Made by a program: the position numbers and the translations under genes. A DNA stretch of 64,000 bases, from positions 4,158,501 to 4,222,500 of the forward strand of contig NC_088313.1 in NCBI RefSeq assembly GCF_910592395.1, read 5' to 3'. Of this stretch, positions 54,989 through 64,000 are shown piece by piece (the first letter of the stretch is position 1; the number at the start of each line of letters is the position of its first letter). The stretch comes from Lineus longissimus (lineage: Eukaryota > Nemertea > Pilidiophora > Heteronemertea > Lineidae). The notes beneath the pieces are model-generated. The model made no database searches and was not told where the DNA came from. It was given only the letters and a program-made list of their open reading frames with translations.

Positions 54989-55969
54989 ATGTTTTCGACG
55001 GCAGAGTTACCAGTGGCTAGCAGCGAAATCCAGGCGATCTCGCAAATGATCTGGTTCTGTGTTCCACCCATCATTTGTTCTGTTGGAAGTGGCCTCAATA
55101 TTTTGACAATAATTGTGCTGGTTACCCGACGATTTGGGAAGGCTTCAACACGAATCCTACTAATCAGCCTTGCACTTGCGGACACTGCTGTTCTCCTCGG
55201 AGTGTTACTGCCAGCATGGTTCGAAGCGATCCCAGGAATACCTTCCATTTTCTTTATCCCAGCAGTGTGTCCCATTCACAGATTTACCTCATATTTCTTT
55301 ATTTACTGTGCTAAATGGAATGTCATGCTTGTAACGATCGAGAGGTGGATATCCGTTATATACCCATTTAAAGCAAAGATAATTTGTACAAATAAGAACA
55401 CGTCTATAGTCATTGGAACAGTATTCCTGTTTCTGTTTGCCTTTAACACACATTTTCTTGTCTTCTGGAAACAAAATGAAGCAATAGACGATTGCGTAAT
55501 CGCTACAGAGGCTTATGATGACTTTTTTCACTTCATATTTCAGGTTCTTGAACTATTTGTTACCAATGGCATTCCTCTCTATGTGATAGTAGCTTGTAAT
55601 GTCTCGATTATGATAGCAGTAATTCGGGGGTATAACCAACGGAGGCAACTTCAAAATCCGGGGCATAGTGCGTCAGATCAGTCGGCTCGAATGAGCAGCA
55701 TGACCTACATGTTGACAACTGTCAGTGTGACCTTTATCGTATTAACTCTACCTATTTTAATATTTTTCGTCCTTTCTACCTACACAAATCTGTTGCCGAG
55801 GAACGATTTGAATTGGCTCATTTACGCTGCACTCTCGTTTTTATCCTACAGCAATCATGGTATCAATTTCCTCCTTTACTGCTTAAGTGGTAGCCAGTTT
55901 AGACGGGAGGTTTGTTTAATGTTTCACTGCAGGAATCTCCGAGTAGCGCGCCCTATAAATCTGAAGTAA
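54989..55969 (+). CDS. Array receptor 3, class A GPCR (326 aa)
   Basis: An intronless paralog of receptor 2. The frame is open from 54827 (380 aa), but the N-terminal extension is unrelated in sequence to that of receptor 2 because of small indels, so 54989 (MFSTAELP) is preferred. It keeps N37, D65, C94/C169, E118-R119-W120, P196, P255 and N293-F-L-L-Y297. It is the most divergent intact array member: ECL1 reads FEAIPGIPSIFFIP and the loop-2 entry KQNEAIDDC, and TM5 and TM6 also have private changes (FQVLELFVTNGIPLYV, LPILIFFVLSTY). The conserved intracellular segments (RRFGKASTRILLIS, VIRGYNQRRQLQN) suggest unchanged G-protein coupling; the loop changes suggest a different ligand preference. 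Both are inferences. Confidence 0.92.
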   Translation: MFSTAELPVASSEIQAISQMIWFCVPPIICSVGSGLNILTIIVLVTRRFGKASTRILLISLALADTAVLLGVLLPAWFEAIPGIPSIFFIPAVCPIHRFTSYFFIYCAKWNVMLVTIERWISVIYPFKAKIICTNKNTSIVIGTVFLFLFAFNTHFLVFWKQNEAIDDCVIATEAYDDFFHFIFQVLELFVTNGIPLYVIVACNVSIMIAVIRGYNQRRQLQNPGHSASDQSARMSSMTYMLTTVSVTFIVLTLPILIFFVLSTYTNLLPRNDLNWLIYAALSFLSYSNHGINFLLYCLSGSQFRREVCLMFHCRNLRVARPINLK

Positions 55970-55975
55970 GATTCT

Positions 55976-57457
55976 TCTTCCACTTTCTGATTTTTGAGAT
56001 GCGCATGCACGCTAGACAGTCAGTCGGTTTTGGTAGCAAAGTCGACTGTCCCAGAGAGTTCCACCACGACAGAGGCCAAGCTTTGTGGTCAGAGTGGTGT
56101 CCTTTGGCTAGTATTCCTCTCTGTTCTTCATACGGGAGCGGGTCTGAAGGCACGAGTTGGAAATTTGGTCTCCAATTCGACATTTTAAGCGAGCAGATTC
56201 TCGTAAGCTGTTTTCTGCGTCGGCAGTGCCCTGTATGTACTTGGACAGTGGATCGTCACCTGTCGTGCTTCTTGCCTGTCTTGATAATGTTATTGTCTGT
56301 CTTGGGGTTGTACAAATGTAACAATTGTTTTGTTCTCTTTTATTTTGTTAGCTTCAGATATGCTCATAAAATTAATTATTTCACTCTTTTTTCCTTTATT
56401 GTCGATAAAGACATCGATTTCCTCAAGTATATGTACACATTGTACTACTGTTAGTTCGCGGTTATTATCAAAATGTTTTTACATCATAAAGGGACCAATG
56501 GCAATGAAAAGCATTATTCACCCTCAGTTTGAGCTCATACGCCAACATACGAGTCCAAGCTGTGGGGCGAGGTTTGGCCTATATCTGCTAATTCCTTATC
56601 CTTTAACTTCAAGTCACAACACCCCTGGGGTTTTTTAATCAAATTTAGGAGTAGAATTCTTCTGGTAATCACAGGGCGGTTCATTTAGGTGAAAATGAAT
56701 ATTTTTGATCGAATCTATGACCAGACACACTTTGTATTACACTGGGAACACTGTCTTTCTTGCCCATTTTTGACCGTTTCCATGACCTATCTGGCATCAA
56801 AGATGACGCCACCTATTTGTTCCCTATCACATGGAATCTGTAGAAAGTCGCTGGGTCTTTCGCCCACACAATATGTGGCATACCGTCCATCTGCCGGGCG
56901 GGGCTGGCAAAAGTTTCCTGTAGTTTAATTTCAGGTCAAACTTGAGAAATGAAAGCCTACATCCGTGCTGCAACAAACTACATGTATATGTTTTCAAAAT
57001 TGGTCCAAAGTGGGCCCGATGTGTGTAAAAATCACCTGTTCATATATTAGTGGAATAATATTTAAAAAATTCATAAGGCAACGGCTATGTGATAGCCAGG
57101 GTAATATTATTTTAAAATCATATCAGAAAACATTTCTCGGAGCTGTGTGGTATTAAAGGCGGCGCTACCGATTATGGTGCATCGAATAAAATCCATCGAA
57201 GGCGCTGTAAACGTCTCCCCTCGGTCTCTAAAAATGAAACAAAATGTATAGGTTGTAGCTATTTTGGCCAAAGATTTCATCTCGGAAAGAATCCAGAATA
57301 CGTGGAGGCGAGAATCTTCACCGTGACGTCACTGTGAAAACCTCACCTCCACGACTGTAGTGCCGTTTAATACGCGAGACCAAACCGATCTAGATCGATC
57401 CGGATCGATTTCCTGTCTAAACAACGCGCACCAATATGATCTGGTAGTCTGAAGTAC
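55976..57457. other. Non-homologous filler between array units
   Basis: Sequence not shared with the other units. A 180-codon frame at 55912-56454 starts inside receptor 3 in another frame and is not credible as a gene. Part of 56040-56180 has a faint look of retroelement integrase in broken frames, which I could not substantiate. Confidence 0.5.
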
Positions 57458-58994
57458 GTACTTTATCAGGCAATGTTCTCGGAAGGTGTCGTCTTTGAAT
57501 AAAGAAAGCCACACTCCTCGATGTAACTGAATTGGGACATGATGTCTATGGAACGCGTATCGGATTCCCCATAAACACCGGTTGTGGAGGGTTAATATTT
57601 CAAGCCTCAAGCCTCAAGTGGTGTAAATCTGTTACCAGAGCGCTTGGCTCATGTACGGTATTACTTATACCCTTTTTTACACAATGAAAGATTAGTCGTT
57701 GTAGACTTGGTAATACCAACAACTATTAATGTGTAAAAGAGCAGGTTGAAAAGAGAGTATATGTAACTTGCTCTACTCTCCGGCGATAATCACATCGATT
57801 TCTACATGTGCTGTTTGAGTGCTAGCCGATCGAATGGAGGAGGTGGGGTTGTTCTGTCTTGTACTAAGCTTATGACTTGTTTCCCGTACAAACTTGGCAC
57901 ATTAAGCACTTAACAACGGCACGGAGCAACCACGGATCCAGATATTGGGAGGCAAGTATCAAACCAACAATACATTCTTAATAAAGGACCAATGGCATTA
58001 TAAAGGGCCTTATTACCAAGCTGTCCGCTGCCCAGTCACCTTCCATGCACTCCGCAGTAAGTAGTTTCCGTCATCTATTTATACAAAAGATGATAAAGAA
58101 CTGAGTGAGTGTATTATCCGTTCGGGTGCACTCTGCCGGCGCGCCGGAAAGGTTTCCCGCGCTAGAGGTTGTGCGTGATAAAAATAAACGAATGCCGCGG
58201 ATTTCAACAAAGAGTTGGAACAAAACAGGAAAAACGTCAAACACTACAAGAAAAGAAGTAAATTAATGAACCAGGCATTGAACTCATTCAGTTAAGGACT
58301 GGACACCGTCACAATTTGGCCGGGCGCAGCAGACACAGAAGATTTTCTGTAAATAAGCGATTGTTATTGCTGAAACAAAACTGGTTTGACAAGAATTGGT
58401 TCTTTCCAGCAGCAGCAGACACGCAACCCTTTTTCTACCGATGTAGAAGTAGAATTTGACCACCTGGAAGGAGTGTCCGGTCCTAATTTGTATTCTTACG
58501 AATTATGGTCTCACTCACAACCCTCAATTTCTCATTGAATAAGGCGCGTACTTTGTAATAAGAGTCTTTCTTTTCCCCAGATTATCTATCCTTGGGCATT
58601 TCAAACTTCTACACCGGCAACAGAAATCACCCTGACAAACGACTGTTCGCCATATCTGCTGCAAGGTACATAATTAGGGTACTTAATTAATACATGTACC
58701 TTGAAATCGGCCGATTGATCGAATGATCCTTAATAATTTGATTTCTAATTAATCAACATACGCAGTGGTGAAATCTGCTTACATGGAAGATTTGGCTTTT
58801 ATAAAAGTTTCAGGTGTCGCTCTGGATTGTTTTCACAAACCGGTTATGATAATGATATTTGCCTGTCGATCCAACATTGTCCAAAGGCATACCATCTGCA
58901 GGCCGTGGTGTACAGCCCTAAGTCGTACAGTGTCCCGCTCTGGTTGTACCTAGTGGCTGAATTCTTTCCACGTTGGTGCCCATCCTAAGCTGAT
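57458..58994 (+). repeat. Receptor-less duplication unit (CDS deleted)
   Basis: 57458-57625 matches the upstream flank of the other units (GGCAATGTTCTCGGAAG to GAGGGTTAATATTTCAAGCC). Almost immediately after, 57639 onward matches the 3' flank (GGCTCATGTACGGTATTA, then GTGCTAGCCGATCGAATGG). The whole receptor frame, which should lie between, is missing. The remainder follows unit A to the TTCTTTCCACGTTGG block. Confidence 0.85.
58437..58617. mobile_element. CCGGTGTA-terminus MITE in the receptor-less unit
   Basis: The counterpart of 52811-52990 at the same position of the unit (starts ACCGATGTAGAAGTAG, ends AACTTCTACACCGG). It shares GAATAAGGCGCGTAC in its core with the unit A copy but not with the 10.8-kb copy. 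Confidence 0.75.
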
Positions 58995-59814
58995 GGTTAA
59001 AGCAATTATAGAATCATTAGTATTAGGATGATTACAACGATGATGGAACAGCGACATCTAGTTTCAATAATTATTCTAAGACGCTGGATGACTTTTCCAG
59101 GAAATCATGCCTCGATCACAGCCCAGCAGAGGCATGCCGTCGAGAATTGATGTGCTGGTTCTCCAGGGTGAGATAAGTTAATGTAAAATTAGTCATCAAT
59201 GGCCCTGGTCATAATGAGTAGCCTTTGAATATCATCGCATCTATATATACATGCTGTGGAAGAAAATGCTTTCAATTACAAATGGAAAATTTTTTTGTAA
59301 TTAACGAAACCTCCCTTCGTGAGAAGACAACCCTGATAGAGATTGACAGCCAGCTTTCTGGCTTGATGGGGACCTTCCTGCAGGAAACAATGTGTCAGTA
59401 TGTTATGTAAGAGACCTCCTTTAACACGCATTGTTCTCGGAAGTTGTTATCTTCGAATAAAGGAAGACGTTCCGAGATGCAACTGAATTTGGAAAATGAC
59501 GCCGACGGAACGCTCATTCTATTCGCCTATGACACTTGTTGTAGAGGGTTACTAGTTCAAGCCTTTAAGCTGTGTAAGTGAATTGCGAATGGGACACATA
59601 ATTACAAATGATTTTTTTCACAGAACTTCGAAATCTGATACCGTTATCACAAATTTATCTTTAATCATGTATGACTGTCACCTGATTTATCGCAAAAATC
59701 AGCTGCCTCAGGAACTTAACGAAATTGTTCATATTCATGAGGCAAGCTTTTGCTGGTTATGAGGAACATATTATTTCATCGCCCATCAGTGTCGCAGTTA
59801 CCAACATTTTTGAA

Positions 59815-60774
59815 ATGTTTTCGACGACAGAGTTACCAGTGCCTAGTAGCAAAATCCAGGCGGTATCGCAGGCGCTCTGGTACATTGTGCCACCCTTCCT
59901 GTGTTCTGTTGGAAGTAGCCTCAATATTTTGACAATAACTGTGTTGCTTGCCCGCCGAGTTGGGAAGGCTTCAACGCGGATCCTACTAATCAGCCTTGAA
60001 CTTGTGGATACTACTGTTCTCATTGGAGTGTTGTTGCCAATGTGGCTTTCCAACGTCCTAAGAATGAGTCTCTATACCTTTAGCCCAGCAATATGTCCCA
60101 TTCAACAATTTACAGTATACTTCTTTGTTCACTGTCCGAGCTGGAATGTCTTGCTAATAACAGTCGAGAGGTGGATATCCGTCATATACCCATTTAAAGC
60201 AAAAATAATCAACACAGCTAAGAACACGTCTTTAGTCATTGGAACAGTATTTCTGTTTCTGTTCGCCTTGAACACACATCTTCTTGTCTTCTGGAAACAG
60301 AAAGAAACAAGAGACACATGCGTAATAGCCACAGAGGCCTATGATGACTTTTTTCATTTCATATGGCATGTTATTGACCTACTTGTTAACAATGGCATTC
60401 CCTTCCTTCTGATAGTAGGTGGTAATGTTTCGATTTTGATTGCAGTAATTCGCGGGTACAGTCAACGAAGGGAACTTCAAAACCCAGGCCATCGTGTCAG
60501 ATCAGTCTGCTCGTATGACCAGTATGACCTACATGTTGACAACTGTCAGTGTGACCTTCATCGTATTAACTCAACCCATTTCAGTATTTTATCTTGTTTC
60601 TTCCTACACAAATCTGTTGCCGGCGAATGATTTAACTTGGCTCATTCACGATATTCTCACGGTTTTTTCCTATAATGGTATCAATTTCCTCCTTTACTGT
60701 AGTTCAGACGGGTGGTTTGTTTAATGTTTCGCTGCAGAAATCTCCGACTGGCGCGCCCTGTGAATTTGAAGTAA
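59815..60774 (+). pseudogene. Array receptor 4, frameshifted class A GPCR
   Basis: It aligns with receptors 2 and 5 from MFSTTELP to the final stop position but is damaged. There is a 2-bp loss at about 60493 (after QNPGHR), just after TM5, that leads to a stop at 60630. A 6-bp in-frame loss occurs in TM7 (SYNGINF instead of SYSNNGINF, about 60672). A further deletion of about 13 bp near 60700 destroys CLSGSQFRR and brings a stop at 60724. Several independent lesions make a sequencing error unlikely. TM1-TM5 remain readable, with ECL1 (LSNVLRMSLYTFSP) unlike any other copy and ERW intact. It could still yield a truncated five-helix product, but I regard it as dead. Confidence 0.85.
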
Positions 60775-60899
60775 CATACTCGTTTTTATTTTTGCCAGAA
60801 ATGCTTGTCTCATCTTCGGTATTATGTAACCTACTTTACTCTGATCTCCTACGGTGTTTATAGCATGTACTATTTAAGTGGTAGCCGATCGAACGGGGG

Positions 60900-61223
60900 A
60901 GATAGATAGATAGATAGAATTAGCATTTCTATAGCGCCCCATATCACTGTCGCAATGTTCTGTGGCGCTCCCCACCTAGTTTGAATCACACCCCGAAATA
61001 GTCTCGAAATAGAAATGTCTTTAGAGAACTTTTGAATGTGGCCAATGAGGTCTCTTGTCGCAGTGTGGCGTCCAAAGTGTTCCACATTTGGGGAGCAAGA
61101 ATCTCGAATGCTCTCCCACCAAACGTTTTGAGTCTATATGTTGGCTGAGTTATAATATCCTGCGACCCTGATCTTAGTGGCCGGGTTGGCACGTAGGGAG
61201 TGATGAGGCTGCAAAGGTACCCG
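60900..61223 (-). mobile_element. 5'-truncated LINE 3' end inserted in unit C
   Basis: Minus-strand frame 61192-60986 contains FGGRAFEILAPQMWNTL followed by LATFKSSLKTFLFRDYF and a stop, the typical C-terminus of CR1/L2-like LINE proteins. It has a ~70-bp 3' UTR and a GATA-repeat tail at 60900-60916. It interrupts the shared flank sequence (CGAACGGGGGGAGGTGGGG in unit A), and GGGAG stands on both sides as a short possible target duplication. Confidence 0.85.
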
Positions 61224-61660
61224 GGAGGTGGGGTTGTGGTATCTTGTACTAAAGTTTATGACTAATTTGCCCGTGCAAACTGAGCACATTAAGCACAACG
61301 ATACGGGACAAGTCCTGATTCCAGATATTGCGAGGCATATACCAAACCAACAATACATTCTTAATAAAGGACCAATGCTATTATCATGGGCCTTATTGCC
61401 AATCTGTCCGCTGCCATGTCTCCTTCCATGTACTCTTTACAGTAAGAGTTTCCGTCATCTAATTATACACAAAAATGGAATCAAAGAAATGACTGGGTGT
61501 GATATCGCTCGGATGCACTCTGTCGGTGCACTGGAAAGGTTTCCCGCGCCAGAGGTGTGCGTGCTAAAAATTAACGAATGTCGCGGGTTTCCACATAATA
61601 GATGAAATAAAACTGAAAACATGTGAAACACTACAAGAAAAAAAGTTAACTAATAAACCT

Positions 61661-64000
61661 GGTTAATGCAATTAGAATCGTCAGTATTAGGATGATAACA
61701 ACGATGATGGAACAGCGACATCTACATGCAATTTCAATATTTATATAAAGACGTTGACCTCTAATGGTGATTTTGATGCAAGACGTTATCATTTTCTACC
61801 AGTTACCGAGAAGACATCGGAAACAGGGATGACATTTTCTAGGAAATCATACCTCGATCAGACATGTCAGAGCTCAACCGACTCCAGGGTGAGATAAGTT
61901 AACGTAAGTTAGTGAGCCTTCAACCTCATCTTGTCTATATATAGTTGAGGAAAATACATTCAATTACAAACGCGGATTTGTGTAATTAGCCAGACCTTCC
62001 CTCATGACACGACAACTCTGACAGATATTGACAGCCAGCTTTCTGGTTTGATGGGGACTTTACTACAGGAAACAATGTGTCAGCCGAGTATATTCTGTAC
62101 GAGACTTACTTTATCACGCAATGTTTTCGGAAGTTGATATCTTCGATAAAGGAAGACGCTCCGATATGTAACTGAATTTGGAATATGACGTCGAGGGAAC
62201 GCTCATTGCATTCGCCTATGACACCTGCTGTAGAGGGTTAATAGTTCAAGCCTTTAAGCTATGTAAGTGATTTGCGAATGGGAGACATAATTACGAATGA
62301 TTGTTTTCACAGAACTTCGAAATCTGATACCGTTATCACAAGTTTATCTATAATCATGTATGACTGTCATCAGGTTTATCGCAAAAATCAACTGCCTCAG
62401 GAACTTAATGAAATTGTTCATATTCATGATGCAAGCTCTTGCTGGTTGTGAGGGTTATATTATTTCATCGCCCATTGGTGTCGCAGTTAGCAACGTTTTC
62501 GAATGTTTTCGACGGCCGAGTTACCGGTGGCTAGCAGTAAAATCCAGGCGGTCTCGCAGGCGCTCTGGTACATTGTGCCACCCTTCCTGTGTTCTGTTGG
62601 AAGTAGCCTCAATATTTTGAGAATAACTGTGTTGCTTGCCCGTAGAGTTGGGAAGGCTTCAACGCGGATTCTACTAATCAGCCTTGCACTTGTGGATACT
62701 GCTGTACTCCTTGGAGTGTTGTTGCCAATGTGGTTTGAAAAGGGCCTAGGAATGAGTCCCATTACCTTAATCCCAGCAATATGTCCCATTCACATATTTA
62801 CAGCATACTTCTTTCTTCATTGTGCGAGCTGGAATGTCTTGCTAATAACGGCCGAGAGGTGGATATCCGTCATATACCCATTTAAAGCAAAAATAATTTG
62901 CACAGCTAAGAACACGTCTTTAGTCATTGGAACAGTCTTCCTGTTTCTGTTTGCCTTGAACACACATCTTCTTGTCTTCTGGAAACAGAAAGACACAAGA
63001 GACATATGCGTAATAGCCACCGAAGCCTATGATGACTTTTTTCATTTTATTTGGCATGCTATTGACCTTCCTTTTAATAATGGCATTCCCTTCCTTGGGA
63101 TAGTAGCTTGTAATGTTTCGATTTTGATTGCAGTAATTCGCGGGTACAATCAACGGAGGGAACTTCAAAACCCAGGCCATTGTGTGTCAGATCAGTCAGC
63201 TCGTATGACCAGTATGACCTACATGTTGACAACTGTCAGTGTGACCTTCATCGTATTAACTCAACCCATTTCAGTATTTTATGTTGTTTCTTCCTTCACA
63301 AATCTGTTGCCAGCGAATGATTTAACTTGGCTCATTCACGATATTCTCACGTTTTTGTCCTACAGTAATAATGGTATCAATTTCCTCCTTTACTGCTTAA
63401 GTGGTAGCCAGTTCAGACGGGAGGTTTGTTTAATGTTTCGATGCAGGAATCTCCGACTGGCGCGCCCTATCAATTCAAAGTGAGATATTTTCGTTTTTAC
63501 ACAATTTGTTTTGTCAGAAATGCTTGTCTCATCTACAGTATTATGTATTTTACTTTGCTTTGATCTCCTACGGCGTTTATAGCATGTACTATTTGAGTGG
63601 TAGCCGATCGAACAGGATGTCGGGTTGTGGTATCTTGTACTAAAGTTTATGACTTGTTTTCCTTTGCAAACTTAGCACATTAAGCACAGCGATACGGGGC
63701 AAGTCCGGATTCCTGATATTGTGAGGCTTATATCATTGAAACCAAACATACATCCTTACTGAAGGACCAATGGCATGATCAAGGGCCTTATAACCAAGCT
63801 TTCCGCTGCCAAGTCATCTTCTATGCACTCTTTACAGTAGAAGTTTCCGTCATCTAATTATACACAAAATTGGAATCAAAGAAATGACTGGGTGTAATAT
63901 TGCTCGGGTGCACTCTGTCGGTTTGCCGGAAAGGTTTCCCGCGCCAGAGGTTGTGCGTGCTAAAAATTTACGAATGTCGCGGGTTTCTTCATAAGAGTTG
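61661..64000 (+). repeat. Tandem duplication unit D (receptor 5), cut by the window end
   Basis: It starts GGTTAATGCAATTAGAATCG, has TATA-like TCTATATATAG at about 61935, the upstream block, receptor 5 and a 3' flank nearly identical to that of unit A to the end of the window. Further units may follow outside. Confidence 0.85.
62503..63483 (+). CDS. Array receptor 5, class A GPCR (326 aa)
   Basis: An intact intronless receptor, very close to receptor 2. A single-base loss just upstream of the start (GAATG where receptor 2 has GAAATG) puts the 62360 open frame out of register and shows that translation must start at or near 62503 (MFSTAELP). It keeps N37, D65, C94/C169, E118-R119-W120, P196, P255 and N293-F-L-L-Y297. 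Oddities: Arg at residue 40 inside TM1 (LNILRITVLL), Ala replacing Val or Ile before ERW (AERW), and Pro in the loop before TM5 (DLPFNNGIP). It shares LTQP in TM6 with pseudogene 4, against LTLP in receptors 2 and 3. ECL1 reads FEKGLGMSPITLIP. Confidence 0.92.
   Translation: MFSTAELPVASSKIQAVSQALWYIVPPFLCSVGSSLNILRITVLLARRVGKASTRILLISLALVDTAVLLGVLLPMWFEKGLGMSPITLIPAICPIHIFTAYFFLHCASWNVLLITAERWISVIYPFKAKIICTAKNTSLVIGTVFLFLFALNTHLLVFWKQKDTRDICVIATEAYDDFFHFIWHAIDLPFNNGIPFLGIVACNVSILIAVIRGYNQRRELQNPGHCVSDQSARMTSMTYMLTTVSVTFIVLTQPISVFYVVSSFTNLLPANDLTWLIHDILTFLSYSNNGINFLLYCLSGSQFRREVCLMFRCRNLRLARPINSK

Larger units (their letters stand above)
53387..55975 (+). repeat. Tandem duplication unit B (receptor 3)
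   Basis: It starts with the shared GGTTAAAGCAATTAGAATCG block, includes a TATA-like TCTATATATAG (about 53658), an ~820-bp private insertion and receptor 3. Homology to other units stops within a few bases of the receptor stop codon, where unrelated sequence begins. Confidence 0.85.
58995..61660 (+). repeat. Tandem duplication unit C (pseudogenised receptor 4)
   Basis: It runs from GGTTAAAGCAATTATAG through a TATA-like CTATATATACA (about 59241), the damaged receptor and the 3' flank, which is interrupted by a LINE fragment at 60900-61223. At 61655-61662 it jumps directly to the start of unit D, so about 0.85 kb of the 3' flank present in unit A is missing. Confidence 0.85.

Noticed and set aside
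55912-56454. 180-codon plus-strand frame after receptor 3
   Set aside because: It begins inside the receptor 3 coding sequence in another frame and runs through non-conserved sequence. The other units do not keep it. A faint integrase-like look in 56040-56180 needs several frame changes, so I did not call a retroelement.
62360-62620. 86-codon frame upstream of receptor 5 as a separate gene
   Set aside because: It is the out-of-register remnant of the upstream frame seen before receptor 2, overlapping the receptor in another frame.

Overview
This window looks like a piece of a bilaterian animal genome, most likely a marine invertebrate (lophotrochozoan-type is my best guess, not proven). The reasons are two recognisable animal genes split by short GT-AG introns, one of them with 20 coding exons; a cluster of intronless rhodopsin-class receptors; many short non-autonomous DNA transposons, LINE 3' ends and tRNA-derived SINEs; and frequent TACATGTA palindromes. 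Nothing resembles a prokaryotic operon, phage or CRISPR locus.

Layout. 1-16.3 kb: gene-poor, and built largely of insertions. It holds a 630-bp inverted-repeat element at 4.5 kb, an ~90-bp-period minisatellite at 9.8-10.8 kb, several MITEs between 10.8 and 13.5 kb (one nested in another, with a target-site duplication), and a foldback element at 15.1-15.6 kb. 16.36-17.56 kb: an uncharacterised, Ser/Arg-rich 397-codon reading frame carrying a duplicated motif. 19.6-32.06 kb, minus strand: a complete EDRF1 gene that I could assemble in frame from 20 exons (1128 aa). 32.25-38.11 kb, plus strand: a complete PRADC1 gene (5 exons, 201 aa). Only 186 bp separate the two start codons, and this gap carries ETS-like and NRF1-like sites, so it is probably a bidirectional promoter. 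Introns of both genes contain Tigger/pogo-like MITEs, a LINE 3' end and SINE-like fragments.

38-43.9 kb: repeats, including a 1.7-kb ATCC-based higher-order minisatellite. 43.9-64 kb: a receptor cluster. One divergent class A GPCR (344 aa) stands at 43.9 kb. From about 49.7 kb to the window end there are tandem duplication units. Three carry an intact 326-aa receptor, one carries a frameshifted pseudogene, and one has lost the receptor but kept both flanks. The units are further broken by a MULE-like element, a LINE insertion and an ~820-bp insertion of unknown type. The array probably continues beyond position 64000.

The most interesting features are the lineage-expanded receptor array, whose paralogs vary mostly in the first and second extracellular loops while the cytoplasmic face is nearly constant, and the unrecognised protein with the duplicated R-x-x-S ... 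D/N-P-x-x-M-S/T-E motif. The gene models rest on reading frame, splice-site and recalled-family comparison only; no database search was possible.
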